Shown: positions 21,722-34,199 of the stretch, in pieces | Layout: the number at the start of each line of letters is the position of its first letter | Position numbering within the stretch: the stretch's first letter is position 1 | DNA from: Amaranthus tricolor | Taxonomy: Eukaryota; Streptophyta; Magnoliopsida; Caryophyllales; Amaranthaceae | Length of the DNA stretch: 64,000 bases | NCBI RefSeq assembly: GCF_026212465.1 | Contig: NC_080058.1 | Span: forward strand, 18,504,553 to 18,568,552 | Direction of reading: 5' to 3' | Made by a program: the position numbers and the translations under genes | The notes under the pieces: model-generated | The model's database searches: none | What the model was told of the DNA's origin: nothing | The model's input: only the letters and a program-made list of their open reading frames with translations

Positions 21722-21850
21722 TGTAGGAAAGGAGAAGATCATATTTTAGGAAACCTTTTATAAGGTAAATTATTTACTTCCTAGTTTAGTTTGTTAATTC
21801 TTATATAAATAAAGGTTGTAACTATCATTATAATTTAATAAAAACTAGTA
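21722..21850 (+). repeat. Copia C 5' LTR
   Basis: Begins TGTAGGAAAGGAG and is alignable to 26588-26715. It holds a TATA-like TATATAAATA at 21802-21811. Confidence 0.65.
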
Positions 21851-22129
21851 TTTATTGGTCAAAACTCTTATTTTCCTCATTATTATTTTCTTCATGATAT
21901 TAAAGTTGTAAGGTTTAAATCTGAGATCTAACGGGTTTTCTCAGTTTTCATCTTTTATCAAAGTAACTTACCCAAATAATAGATTTCAAAACTCCATATT
22001 CATCACAAAAACCTTTGCTGCAAATAAGAAGGTTCAACACCTACCAAAGAACATTGCATTCTGACTATTTTTTTCGGCGAGATTCACCACAAATGGTGGT
22101 TCCATCCATATATTCAAACTCGTACTTAG

Positions 22130-23100
22130 ATCTAACATCACAAGCTGGACACATATTCAAATGGCCAATGGGAAATATGTTAGTGTTACTCAGGCTGTGA
22201 CAGTTGACATTTTGCCCTCTATTCATCTCAATAATCGTCTTTTAATTCCAAACTTGTCCCATAAATTATAATCAATTAGTCCATTGACTAAAGAACTAAA
22301 TTCCACTATTCTTATGTCTTATACTGATTGTGTTGTGCCAAATGCCCGGACAAGGAAGATCATTGGGCATGGTACTGAAGGGGGAGGTCTGTACTATGTG
22401 GAAGATCATTAATTATGAATGTGGCATCGACGTTTAGGTCATCCTTCTTGGGGGTATCTAAAACATCTCTTTCCATCTCTCAAAAAATGTAATGTACCCT
22501 TGAATTGTGTAGCATGTGTCCTAGCAAAGAGTCATAAGCACGCTTATTTCATAAGTCTGACCCATAGTATAAAACAATTTGCTTTGATTTCACTCTGATG
22601 TTTGGGGTTCAGCTCCCGAATCTAATACACTTTGTCTTTCGTACTTTTGTTTTGTTTGTGAATGATTGCACTCGCATGAGTTAACTGTACATCTTAAAAC
22701 ATAAATTTGAGGTCTTTGATGTACTTTTGAAATTCTATAACATGCTCATAACCCAATTCTAAACCCAACCTCAAATCCTCCAGTCATACAATGTGGGCGA
22801 CGAATACATAAACTTGGACATGAAAAACTTCATCTTAACCCATGACTTAATCCATCAGACCACTTGCCCAAACACTCCACAATAAAATAGGATTGTTGAA
22901 TGGAAAAATCGTATACTCCTTGAGATAACCCGAGCACTTATGTTTGAAGCTCATTTTACTGCTCATTTTTGGCCAAAAATAGTTGCCACTGACACTTACC
23001 TAACTAATCGCCTTCATACAAAAACTCTCCACTTCAAAACTTCCTTAGAAACACTTCAAACCCATACTACTATTCCATCTTCTCATTCCTTACCTCCTCA
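22130..23100 (+). pseudogene. Copia C protease end, pre-integrase and integrase remnants
   Basis: Frames with many stops read HIQMANGKYVSVTQAVTVDI (about 22150-22210), IGHGTEGGGLYYVEDH (about 22360-22410), the pre-integrase zinc motif MWHRRLGHPSWGYLKHL through CVACVLAKSHKH (about 22420-22540), and integrase pieces around 22870-23100 ending SHSLPP. The next integrase codons are at about 26270, after the insert. Confidence 0.7.
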
Positions 23101-24984
23101 TGTAATGGCCTAGATAAAGTCAACTAGGAAATTCTACCTAAAGTCGTAGTCTCCAAGTGATATTCGAACCATTAACGAAAGTTTAAACACAAAAGTCCAA
23201 AGATTCGTTCCACCTTGAATGGGTTACGTTCTGATGGTAGAGACATCGATAATGAACAAACTATAGTAGCGAAAAATAAGAGAAAAATCCAAACATAATT
23301 CTCGTACAACTTAAGAATCTCCTTGGGCCTCTAAAGAAAAGTAAAGCAATAGTCTTTAGGAAAATAAGGTTTTAACGTTCGAAACCTTCAAAAGTAAATA
23401 AGCAGGCTCTCAGATGCTAAGGTTGAATCCTCATTCTCGAAATCCTAGCTGCAAGCAATCTGCTAGTCGTCAAAGACAACATCATCGCAGGTGTTCAAAA
23501 CATAGTACACATCAGAGGTAATAATCAAGATGCATAATAAACAAACATCAATTTATATCACAATCCACCTAGCATACCAAGGCTCTAATAAATTTATCAT
23601 TCCCTTTTAATCCACCGAGTACTATGACTAATCCCCAATTATCCAATCTCTAACTTCAATAATGAGTTTGGTAGAATACACAAGTGAAAACTAATCCCAA
23701 GGAAACTATCGACCAAGATGTTGCTTGATATCTTAACGGATCGCCAAGGTTAAGAGTATGCATCCCCCCCCCCCCCCCTCCCTTGATGGCACTTATTAGG
23801 GCCCCGACGATGGGAACCAAATTACCCTATTGGGTACCTATTTCCCATTCTCCTTATTAGGAGTATCCTTTCCATAACCATCTTGGGTATCCCAAATCAA
23901 TTTCTCCATAAAAGGGGTTTCCATTACTATGAATTCATTTTTCGAGGGTCTAAGTCCTTATGTGAATTTTTATTCCTTAGTAACCAACATAACCCAATAA
24001 TATAAATCACAAAAAGATGATATCCAAAGTAAATATACATGATCAACCTCAGTGTGTACGTACCTTTTCAGATATGCACACAAACACAACCTCGAAAATC
24101 AAGAAAACACTGAAGTGACCCCTCACGAATTGAGGTCCTAACATCAAGCAACACCCAAAGAAAAACACGTATTAGAGCGTATTAAAAACAACATCCAAGT
24201 GACTTCACACTTAACTCATTTAGCTTACATTTAGACATATAACATTCTAATAATATAAGACAGTTAATTAATTAAATAAAAAAACGTTCAACCACAAAAC
24301 ATATCAGATTCAATAGTTTCTGATGTGCAAATCGAAAAACCGACTTCATTGTTGCGTCTTAAAGGTACCAAATTACATTGGTTACCAAATTTAATGATTT
24401 TTAAAGGTCGTTTCCTATTTTTGATTATTTTAAGCATCTACGCGATTTTTAATTCAACCGAACACCAAAACATTCCAAAAAATAACACAATAACCCTCTT
24501 AAGAGCGTGAGAAGCATAACGAGGCAGGAAACTTTCTGTACAAAATTAATTTTATGAAATTTATTAATTTTTATTTGGTAATTATTTTAATGTATTCTTA
24601 TTACATAAACACCGTTACAACTATTCAAATCTCGAGATGTTTTTCCATTCAAATCATAAAATAATCAAATGGAAGGTATTTTTTTCATTACACACTTATT
24701 TTTTATTTATATGTTTAAATTTTTTTAGATCTCATCTTTATTAATTATAATTTATGAACAAAAGGTATTTTTGTACAGTTTTCATACAATTCTTTGAATT
24801 CATGTGAACAATAATACAAACTCTAAAAAAAATATTATAATATTTATCGTATATATTTTTTTAATAAACAATAATCAAAACTAAGGAACCTAATTGATTT
24901 CTTTAAGAATAACACATGTAAAATAAATTTTCAAAATCAAAAACTACAAGATCTACATGTCCATTTTATTATTGTTATCACTAT

Positions 24985-25532
<548 letters not shown>

Positions 25533-25780
25533 TAAATAACAACTATGAATAATTAGAATATACTTTTCATAAAACTCAAATCAAAATAGTAGATCAAATA
25601 TTAAACATTTAAACTTACAAGAATACTATTTTTTTCCATGAATTTAAAATATAAAAGAGCATAGAAATTTGAATAGTGTATAGAACAAGACTTGCAAAAA
25701 TCCCGAAATTAGAATGATTCAAACCACCGATTAACAAAAAACGAAAAAATAAAAATTTCTCCTTCTCCTCTATATCTGGC

Positions 25781-25937
25781 GGCACAACAAGAGGCTAGTA
25801 GGGTTTTTTTTTCTTTGCTTAACTTAGAATGATAGGATGAATGTAGAAATTAGGGTTTCGGCACAACAAAAGGCTAGTAGGGTTTTTTTTTCTTTGCTTA
25901 ACTTAGAATGATAGGATGAATGTAGAAATTAGGGTTT
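25781..25937. repeat. 79-bp direct tandem duplication
   Basis: GGCACAACAAGAGGCTAGTA at 25781 recurs at 25860 with one change, and the copies stay nearly identical through GAAATTAGGGTTT. Confidence 0.92.
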
Positions 25938-26269
25938 TCAGGAGTTTTATTATGGGGGTTATATTTCTTAATTAAGGCAACTTAATTCTATCCCATAAAT
26001 ACAATATTCCCCCCTTTATTCTTCCCATAATCGTCCCTCTTCATGATTTACATACATTTTATTTTATTTTAATCTTTTTTATTTAAAACTTTTACATACG
26101 TTATACGCCGCTCATGCAAAAACATGACGTTCAAAGTAAAACGATCTAACGCATACTATATCTTAATGTTTTTATATTTTTTTTTATTATTTTTGTATTA
26201 TTATTATTTTATTAATTATTTGTATATTTATATTTTTTTAATGCCATTTTAGTGGGGTGTTAGACTTTG

Positions 26270-26560
26270 AGTATTTGGTTTTGGTGTATATGTCCATCTT
26301 CCCAAACAAGATCAAAACAAACTTGAACCTCATGTTGTTAAATGCATTTTAATCAAGCAATTATTAGCATTTCCGATAACGCGATCCAACATGATCGAAC
26401 GAAGCACGTGGAGGTAGATAGACATTTCATGAAGGAGTAACTTAAAAAGAAAATCATCTTTCGTTCCTCTGTTCGATCCAAAGATCAACTAGCTGACATT
26501 TTCACAAAAGCAGTCACAACTTAAGCATTTGAAGATATTTTGTGCAAGTTAGGTATCGTT
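26270..26560 (+). pseudogene. Copia C integrase C-terminus fused to RNase H tail
   Basis: VFGFGVYVHLPKQDQNKLEP continues the integrase from 23100. The frame passes within a few codons (about 26355) to an RNase H end (ISISDNAIQHDRTKHVEVD, then HFMKE, then DQLADIFTKA). The whole RT is missing between the two. Confidence 0.7.
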
Positions 26561-26587
26561 GATCCGACGACCTAACTGGAGGAGGAG

Positions 26588-26715
26588 TGTAGACAAGGAG
26601 AATATCTTCTAAGTTTTTTTAGGAACCTTTTATCATGTAAATTATTTACTTCCTAGTTTAATTTGTTAATTCTTGTATAAAAGAGGTTGTACTTGTAACA
26701 ATCATTATAATTTAA
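26588..26715 (+). repeat. Copia C 3' LTR
   Basis: Begins TGTAGACAAGGAG directly after GGAGGAGGAG and aligns with the 5' LTR over about 125 bases. A TATA-like TATAAAAG occurs near 26679. The outer end is not sharp. Confidence 0.6.
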
Positions 26716-26749
26716 TACAAAAAATTATGAAGCTTTCTTGAACCTTTAT

Positions 26750-28060
26750 AAAAGAAGACGTGAAAGACAATGCAGGACAAGTAAAAAGGTTAATAAAGGC
26801 AAGTTGTATTCCAAAATCCACTGGAAGATGCTGAGATATCAACTATGACAGCCAAAATTTTTCAAAAAGTCATACATTTCTTGGAGTTTCTTATCCTATA
26901 TTTGATCTTGTTGAAAAACAAAGCCACCTTTTTTAACCCTCTTATTTTGCTTGTAGGCGTTGATCATCAGAATTGTTGTGGTTTAGTAGGTGTTGACAAA
27001 ATTTGATTTGAGACTTAATTGATAAAGTGCAAAATTTTGCTCAATTGGTTTTTTTAGCCACTCCAGAAATGAGTAAAATACAATTTCTTTTTGCAAAAGG
27101 ACAAAGCCAATTATAGGCTCCATCCAAAGTAGGCTACAAGCAACTGACCAAGTTTCAGAACTAATATTAACTAAGACGATCTGAGAGTCTATAAAATTAT
27201 ATCATACCGTATAAAATAATAAAAGAATGGAAAAATTCAAATGGATTTCTCATAATACATGATGATTTGCAAAAATTTTATTGGCTACTTAATGTTGAGG
27301 TGTTTCATTGAAGGTCAACTAATTTATGACTATACAATAAATTTGCTTTTGAAGGTTTATTAGAGTAAGATAACTCTCTCGAGGGAGTAAATAGAGAATT
27401 TGACGGATTTTATTTTTCTTTCGAAAGATGTTTCAAGGCTTTGCATGTATACGTCAAACTATTTTTCAAAATTTGTTTTTAGGCTATTTTGTATTTTGTA
27501 ACTGAATAAAGTAAATAGATGCAAAAATAAATATAGACAAAAAACGATAAATTGTTATCAAGACTCAGCTACACATAGCCTAATCCTCACCCATGACTTC
27601 TCACAACCATGTTCTTTAGAATCTAGATCACTAAGAAGATCTAGATATGTCCACACACACCATGTTCTTTCTTTGAAGAACGATCTACAATTCCGTTATT
27701 AATAAAAGACAAATTCTCCTAAACTCTCACAATAGTGAAAGATGGACAATTTAGAGAGTGTTCTATTAAGAGGCAAACAAGAACATAAATTTAACTCTTT
27801 AAACTTAGAATTAACCAACAATTAAGAGTAAATTAAAGAACTTTTGATGTTGAACCGGAAGCTTTCAGGTGACGGTGTTTTGGGCGTATATTGGTGTTTT
27901 TCGTATATTCTTCTAATAATGAGGAGCTTTTATATATAGAGCCTCTTTGTAGCCGTTTGATAACACGAGCTCTTCATCACTTGTTTTTCTAGATTTTGTT
28001 ATACCGGTTGAAAATGAGATGAAGTTAAAATTCTTGAACTGTCAAGGAGCTATCGATTAA
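26750..28060. other. Intergenic; possible LTR remnant on minus strand
   Basis: No gene is seen. On the minus strand 27930-27945 reads TATATATAAAAGC, a TATA-like box. The surrounding 27550-27960 has the texture of an LTR or leader, but no partner copy or ends were found. Confidence 0.3.
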
Positions 28061-28139
28061 TTACTATGTAATTATAAATTTCCAAAATCCAAGTATTTGT
28101 AATTTTAAAATTACAAGTACTAAACCTGAAAAGTTAGTT

Positions 28140-28142
<3 letters not shown>

Positions 28143-28198
<56 letters not shown>

Positions 28199-28245
28199 TA
28201 TAATAATAATAATAATAATAATAATAATTATTATTATTATTATTA

Positions 28246-28308
<63 letters not shown>

Positions 28309-28313
28309 TTATT
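28143..28313. repeat. (AAT)n-(ATT)n microsatellite palindrome
   Basis: AAT triplets (28143-28228) turn directly into ATT triplets (28229-28312), giving reverse-complement arms of about 80 bases. Confidence 0.97.
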
Positions 28314-28345
28314 ATATATGATATATTAAAGAAAATCAATACCAT

Positions 28346-28987
28346 TACGCTAAATCAAATAATAATCAAAATTTTAAATATGAAAACTGATTTTCACATA
28401 TCTAAAGTTTTAGGAAACATTTTACTCTAACATCTAGATTTTTTGGAATATATTCTAACAAGTTTAATCTCTAAAATTTAAACGCTTAACTTAAATATTA
28501 ATTGGTAAATATATTTAATTAACTTAAACAAATAAACGTAATTGTTATATATTATTTAAACATATATTGCACAATTTATCACACTAAAACGTAGTTTGAT
28601 AATTGATCTATTACTTCAATTTTTTATTTTAATTGATTTAATTTATATGTGTTTTTTGAGTCTTCAATTTTCCCTTTGATAAAAGCCAAAATTATATTTA
28701 ATCTATAACATGTATCTCAAGTGACAATCATAAAAAATTATTTTAAGATTTATCATATGAATACAATAAATTAATTATCAAAGCAAGCAATCAAGTTAAA
28801 TCATATAAGATCTAACATGTAAGCATTAAATAATTAAATGACAATAAACAAGCTATCAAAAACAAATTTCATAACATTATTAGCAAATTATAAACAGTTA
28901 TCGCAAGCAAATATAATAATAAGAACATAAAAAACATTATCAATCAACAAGTAACATTTTTGAACTATACCTTATGCAAAACAGAAT
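28346..28987. other. Intergenic, nothing recognised
   Basis: Very AT-rich, without ORFs or repeat ends that I can see. Confidence 0.5.
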
Positions 28988-29289
28988 ATCATCATCATTA
29001 TCGTGCCCAGTTTATCCCGCTCATAGAAAACTAAGGCCAGGGTCTAGGGAGGGAAAGACGGCGGCAACTCATACCCATAAAAAAGAGCGCGGCCAAAGAA
29101 ATCCCCCAGCTCGAGGAAGATAAAGAGACGTGATTACACGTGATAGATAACTTAAAGGCCTATAAAAATAAAAGTAGAACCACTACAAAAGAAAACAAAG
29201 AACTAATAGAAAGAAAACGATAAAAGCAAGAGGTTAAGGACACTAAAAGGTAAACTAAAAGGACATCAGTAATCTAAGACATGGATATG

Positions 29290-30785
29290 GCGTATCCAAC
29301 TGCTCCCATCCCTAGTTAGGTCCGTAGAGAGGTTTCACTCATGCAAGTCAAGTCTTATTTGCTCACCCCAAGTTCTCTTGGGTCTTCCTCGACTCCTCTT
29401 ACCCTCTACTATAATGCTTTCTACCCTCCTCACAAGGGTGTCGAAAGTCTTTCTTTGCACAAGACCAAACTACCTCAATATATTTTCACGCATTTTTCCA
29501 GATATAGGGGCTACCCCTAATTTTTCCCTAAACTCTTGGTTCCTTATTCGATCCATCAATATGTGCCAACACATCAACGTCAGCGTGTGCATTTCTGTAA
29601 CTTTCATCTTATGTTCGAACATCTTCTTTACAGGCCAACATTCGGTCCCATATAGCAGAGCAGGTCTGATTGCCGCCCGGTAGAATTTTCCTTTTAACTT
29701 GCTTGGGAATTTCCTATCACATACTGCGGTGGCTACTCGCCACTTGAGCCAACCCGCTTGTATACGATGATTTACATCCCCGTCAATCTCCCCATCCCTT
29801 TGAATGATCGATCCCAAATACTTGTACTTGGTTGTACTCTTAACAACTATTTCATCTATGGACACCTCTGGTTCACCTACCGGTGATGTCCCACTAAAGT
29901 CACAACGCAAATACTTGGTCTTCGTACGGCTAATGCGCAATCCTTTACCTTCTAAAGCTTCCCTCCACTAATCCAATTTGTTACTAACCTCCTCTCTAGT
30001 TTCTGCTACCAGCACAATGTCGTCCGCAAATATCATGCACCACGGTACCTTCTCCCAAATAGATTTAGAGATCTCTTACATTATGACAGTAAAAATGAAA
30101 GGGCTTAGAGCCGATCCCTGATGCAGTCCCACTTTATCCAGAAAAGGCTCTATTATCCCCACCGCTGTTGAATGCTAGTCGAAACTCTGTCATACATATC
30201 CCGTATTGCCTCAATGTACACTAAAGAAATACCTCTAGCCTTGAGGCTATCGCAGATGACACATTGTGTTTTGCTATCATACTCCTTTTCCAAGTCAATG
30301 ACCAACATATGCAGATCTTTCTTTCGCTCGCTATATTTCTCCATCAGTCTTCTCAAAACATGAATTGCCTCGATGGTTGACCTTCCTGGCATAAAGCCGA
30401 ATTGGTTCTCTCTGATCACTGTTTCCTGTCTAATTCTCCCCTCTATCACTCTTTCCCACAATTTCATTGTGTGGCTTAGAAGTTTGATACCTCTATAGTT
30501 GTCGAATACTTGCGCATCGCCTTTGTTCTTAAACAGAGGTACTAGTTTGCTATTCCTCCATTCTTCTGGCATCTTATGTGTCCTCAAAATAATATTAAAG
30601 AGGTTAGTCAGCCAGCGAATGCCCTCTTCTCCTAAACCCCTCCACACCTCAATCGGGATGTTATTTGGCCCGACCGCCTTTGTTCTCCCTATCTTTTTAA
30701 GAGCTCCTCCTACTTCTCCTGTGGTAATATCACTCGTTGACCCATATTTCAGTGGTCTTTGGACGTGAAAAATTTGATTATCCAC
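29290..30785 (-). pseudogene. LINE reverse transcriptase
   Basis: RT motifs in order include TKAVGPNNIPIEVWRGLGEE (about 30680), WRNSKLVPLFKNKGDAQVFD, NYRGIKLLSHTMKLWERVIE, RENQFGFMPGRSTIEAIH (about 30400) and HMLVIDLEKEYDS (about 30300-30260, equivalent to the D-x-x-x-A/Y-F/Y-D motif). After breaks come TKYKYLGSIIQRDGEIDGDV and HRIQAGWLKWR (about 29830-29740), and YRAAIRPALLYGTECWPVK (about 29690). The FADD box region (about 30030-30070, MIFADDIVLVAET-like) survives. Frame breaks and stops lie at about 30150, 29945 and 29470. Confidence 0.8.
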
Positions 30786-30972
30786 CTCCTTTGGCCTCCT
30801 AGACTCATTGAGCAGCTGGGAGAAGTACTGGAGTCATCTGGTTTTGATCTCCTCTTATCTCAGGAGAACTCGTTTGCCCTCATCCTTGATGTATTTCACT
30901 GTCTCTAAGTCTTACCGCTGTTTGTCCCTAGTCCTCGTCAACTTGAAAATCTGCTTCTCCCCCTCTTTGGTA

Positions 30973-31488
30973 TCAAGCTTCTGATATAATCCTCATAACC
31001 ACATTTTTTGCCTCCGTTACCGCTTTCTTCACCGCCCGCTTTACTTCTTTATAACTCACTCTCTTTTCAATCCTATCCTCCTCTTCCGTGCATACCACAA
31101 GTTCCGTAAATCTCTTTATTTTATCTTTTATCTTCTTTTCCACTTCATCGTTCCACCACCATGACTCTTTGAACAGTTTTGGTTTACCTGACGACACCCC
31201 CAAGGTCTCTTTTGCCACTTTTCTAATGGTTTTTGCCTTGTTCACCCATATTTTATTCGCATCCTCTGACTGACTTGGGAAGCCCAATACACTTATCTTG
31301 CTTGAGAGGGTTGTGACCATATCCCCTTTGAGTCTCCCCCACATGATCTTTCCCTTGGACTTAGCCTTCGTTTCTGCGATTTTCTTCCTCATCCTGAAAC
31401 CCAGTACAAAAAGCCTGTGTTGGGTGGGCATCTCTGTTCCCAACACCACCTTACAATCTAAGCATGAGGCCCAATCTCCCTTACGCAC
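30973..31488 (-). pseudogene. LINE endonuclease-RT linker region
   Basis: An open 171-codon stretch begins with the final endonuclease residues (CLDCKVVLGTEMPTQHRLFV, including the conserved H near the nuclease end) and continues as a Lys/Glu-rich helical linker (SWWWNDEVEKKIKDKIKRF) typical of plant RTE LINEs before RT. Confidence 0.7.
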
Positions 31489-31623
31489 TAAGAAATAATC
31501 AACTTAGGTTGCATGCCCGCCGTTCTTTTAAGTGATTAAATGCTCGTCTTTCTTTCTAAAGATCGAGTTTTCTATGATCAAATCTTCTAGAGTACGTATG
31601 TTTCAAGTCCCCACTCTTAGTTT

Positions 31624-32420
31624 TTTTTCTCTTAAAAAATAACTCATCTCCTTCATCTATTAATCTCCTCCCTCTTCTTCTTCCCCATTACTCCTCCATT
31701 GATGAATCCTACCTTCACAAAAAAACCAAATTAAAACTAAACCTCCAAAATCTTCAAATTCCTACAACATATGATATTGATTCAATTAGGGGAGGTTACA
31801 ATGTGGATTGTAATTGCATAATTAAAATTGGTTTTTAATTAGTTTTGATTGAAACTATATATAATTAAAATTGGATTTTAATTATTTTAAGTACTCATTT
31901 TTTAAAATTATATGATAATAAAAATAATGAATTGAGTTATTTGATGTATTGGACACTTAAAATAATCAAGATATTATAAAATAAAAAAAATAAAAAAAAG
32001 AAAAATCGAATGCAGTCATCTTCTTCACGCCATTTTGTTTTTTTCCTCAAATTCAATATCAAGATTTACAAGTTTGATTTTGGAATAATTATTGTTCGAA
32101 ATTTTGTTTTTTGTTTTGTTTGAATTGCATTACCTAACAATTAGATTGTTTTTTAATTGAGTATTTTGAACGCACAAATGCAATTTCATTTTCGATTTTT
32201 CGAACCCTAGATTGTTCCCCAATTTAATTGAATTCATGCTTTGTGAAATTTCATAATTAATTATTTCTACACTATAATTTATATGATAGTTATATGTTTT
32301 TCCCTTATTTTGGAATTATAATTTGAATATTTAATGGTTCATCAATGGAAAAGTAATAGGGAAGAAGAAGATGGAGGGGATTAATAGATGAAGGAGATGG
32401 ATTATTTTTTAAGAGAAAAA
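31624..32420. mobile_element. Inverted-repeat (foldback/MITE-like) element
   Basis: The arm 31624-31704 (TTTTTCTCTTAAAAAATAAC onward, through CTCCTTCATCTATTAATC and ending CTCCATTGATG) is the near-perfect reverse complement of 32339-32420. The arms are about 80 bases and the inner part about 630 bases, AT-rich and non-coding. The TIR length suggests a MULE-like or foldback MITE; no clear target duplication was found at the arm ends. Confidence 0.6.
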
Positions 32421-32599
32421 ATTAAAGAAGAAAGGAAAAAAAATTCAAACCTGTTTTACCTGCTGCTGCCGGTATGCTGGGAGGGGTGGATGTTTTGAAC
32501 AAATTTAAATAATAGTTGGGATTATTAAAAAAATAATCGATAGTGGGGATTATTTTTAGCCAACGGGTGATAGTTGAGATTAATTTCAGCCAATTTTCC

Positions 32600-32613
32600 T
32601 TATTATTATTATG

Positions 32614-32693
<80 letters not shown>

Positions 32694-32712
32694 TATTATT
32701 ATTATTATTAAT
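32600..32712. repeat. (ATT)n microsatellite
   Basis: About 37 ATT/TTA triplets, followed by a short (CTA)n run at 32724-32742. Confidence 0.97.
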
Positions 32713-33039
32713 GCTACCACTAGTCTACTACTACTACTACTATTATTACTTTTATACAAGAGAAAAGGACAAATTGAGAATTGGCCTTAATATTTAAAAG
32801 AGTACTATCTTATTTATATTTCAACTAAAACTTATATTTATTTTATAATAAATTAGTTTAATTTTAATTTTTGATTATTTACTTAAACAATTCAAAATAC
32901 AACTTTTTAGAACTTATATAAGGACAATAAAACTACTTTATGAAAATAAGCTTTATTAAACATAGTTTAAAACGAAAATCGAGGTGTTTAAATTCGCGCC
33001 TATGATATACATGCTAGGAAATGTACCTCCATATTAAAG

Positions 33040-34190
33040 AACCAATAGATTTAAGTCAGGGAGATATATAATGGAAGTAATCCATCTTATAAGACAAATG
33101 ATGTAGTACTATAGGGCTAAAAAAAGAAAGTTGCACATGGTTTTTATTGACATGGAAAACATAAAACAAGATTCCAAGAGAAGTAGTTTTATGGCTAATG
33201 ACAAAGATGGGCATTTCCAAGAAATAGATTGAGATAGTGCAAAATATGTATTAAGAAGTAAAGACAACTCTTAGGACCTATGGAGGGGCAACATATGAAT
33301 TTTCAATCACAATTGGCCCTAAGCTCCTTTGTTTTTGCAATGGTCCTAGACGAGATAACTCATTTAATATAAGGAGTCATGCCTTGGTGCAAGTTGTTTG
33401 CTAATGATGTTGTTGTGGTAGATGAGACCCTGGAAAATAGTTAGAGTCACAAGGTCTCAAAATTAAGTTGGAGCAAGACATAGTATAAGGAGTGTAACTT
33501 AAGCATAAACACGATAATAAGATGCACTATATAGCTAAATGAGAAGAATTCACTCAAGTGGATGCCTTAAATACCTTACCTTCATTTTCAGAGTAGTAGG
33601 GATATCCAACTAGATATGACCCATAGAATTACGAGTAGGTTGCAAATGGAGAGCGACCACTAGAATTATGAGTTCAAGATGTGCCCTTAAAGTTAACGGG
33701 TAAGTTTTATCGAACTACCGTTAGACCAATGTAGCTATATGGATTAGATTGGTGGGCTTTTATTAGAAAGGATCATAGCCGAAAGATAGGAGTAGCAATA
33801 ATGTGAAGGCTTCAATGGATTAGTGGGTGTACCACTAGAGATAGAATCAAATAAAGATATAAGAAAAGGGTTTAAGAGTTACAAATATTGAGGAAAAGAT
33901 GAATGAAGATGGTTTTAGCATGTGCAAAGATGAGGTATTAGCAAACCGATAAAAAAGATTGAAACCTCAAGATAGGGAGACTTAAAAAGAGGACGAGGAT
34001 CGATGATGACTAGGAGGACATGAGTGAAAAAGGATATGAAGGACTTAGACATACAAATTGATTTGGTAGGATATAAGAATGAATAAAGAAGAAAATTCAA
34101 TGTGGACGACCTTTGAAACTTATATATTGGTTCATGTAGTCGACTCTAATCTTTTGGGATTAAGGCTCTAACATTATTGTAATTGCTTGT
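33040..34190 (+). mobile_element. Second RTE-type LINE, highly decayed RT fragment
   Basis: Stop-ridden frames show FVFAMVLDEITHLI (about 33330), VMPWCKLFANDVVVVDETLE (about 33380-33435, where the FADD box has become FAND) and a decayed IRLVGFY stretch (about 33745) where the family has an RPALLYG-like block. Later DLKRGRGSMMTRRT is followed by KDMKDLDIQIDLV (about 33980-34065). The end region GTCGACTCTAATCTTTTGGG (about 34138-34157) resembles the usual 3' terminus of plant RTE LINEs. It is diverged from the LINE at 28988-31605 and in opposite orientation. Confidence 0.6.
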
Positions 34191-34199
34191 GTTTGCTTA

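Larger units (their letters stand above)
28988..31605 (-). mobile_element. RTE-type LINE, 5'-truncated and decayed
   Basis: This is a non-LTR retrotransposon. From its 5' side it holds the end of the endonuclease (GGHAT.VDYFLVRKGDW, about 31530-31480), a linker, RT, and the C-terminal region. The 3' end on the minus strand is followed by ATGATGATG-like triplets (about 28988-29000), as usual for RTE elements, which lack a long poly(A). The 5' part of the endonuclease is missing at about 31605, where an inverted-repeat element begins. Confidence 0.75.

Noticed and set aside
29378..29683. Plus-strand frames across the LINE (29378-29683, 30499-30768)
   Set aside because: They are shadows of the minus-strand RT, which shows clear motifs.
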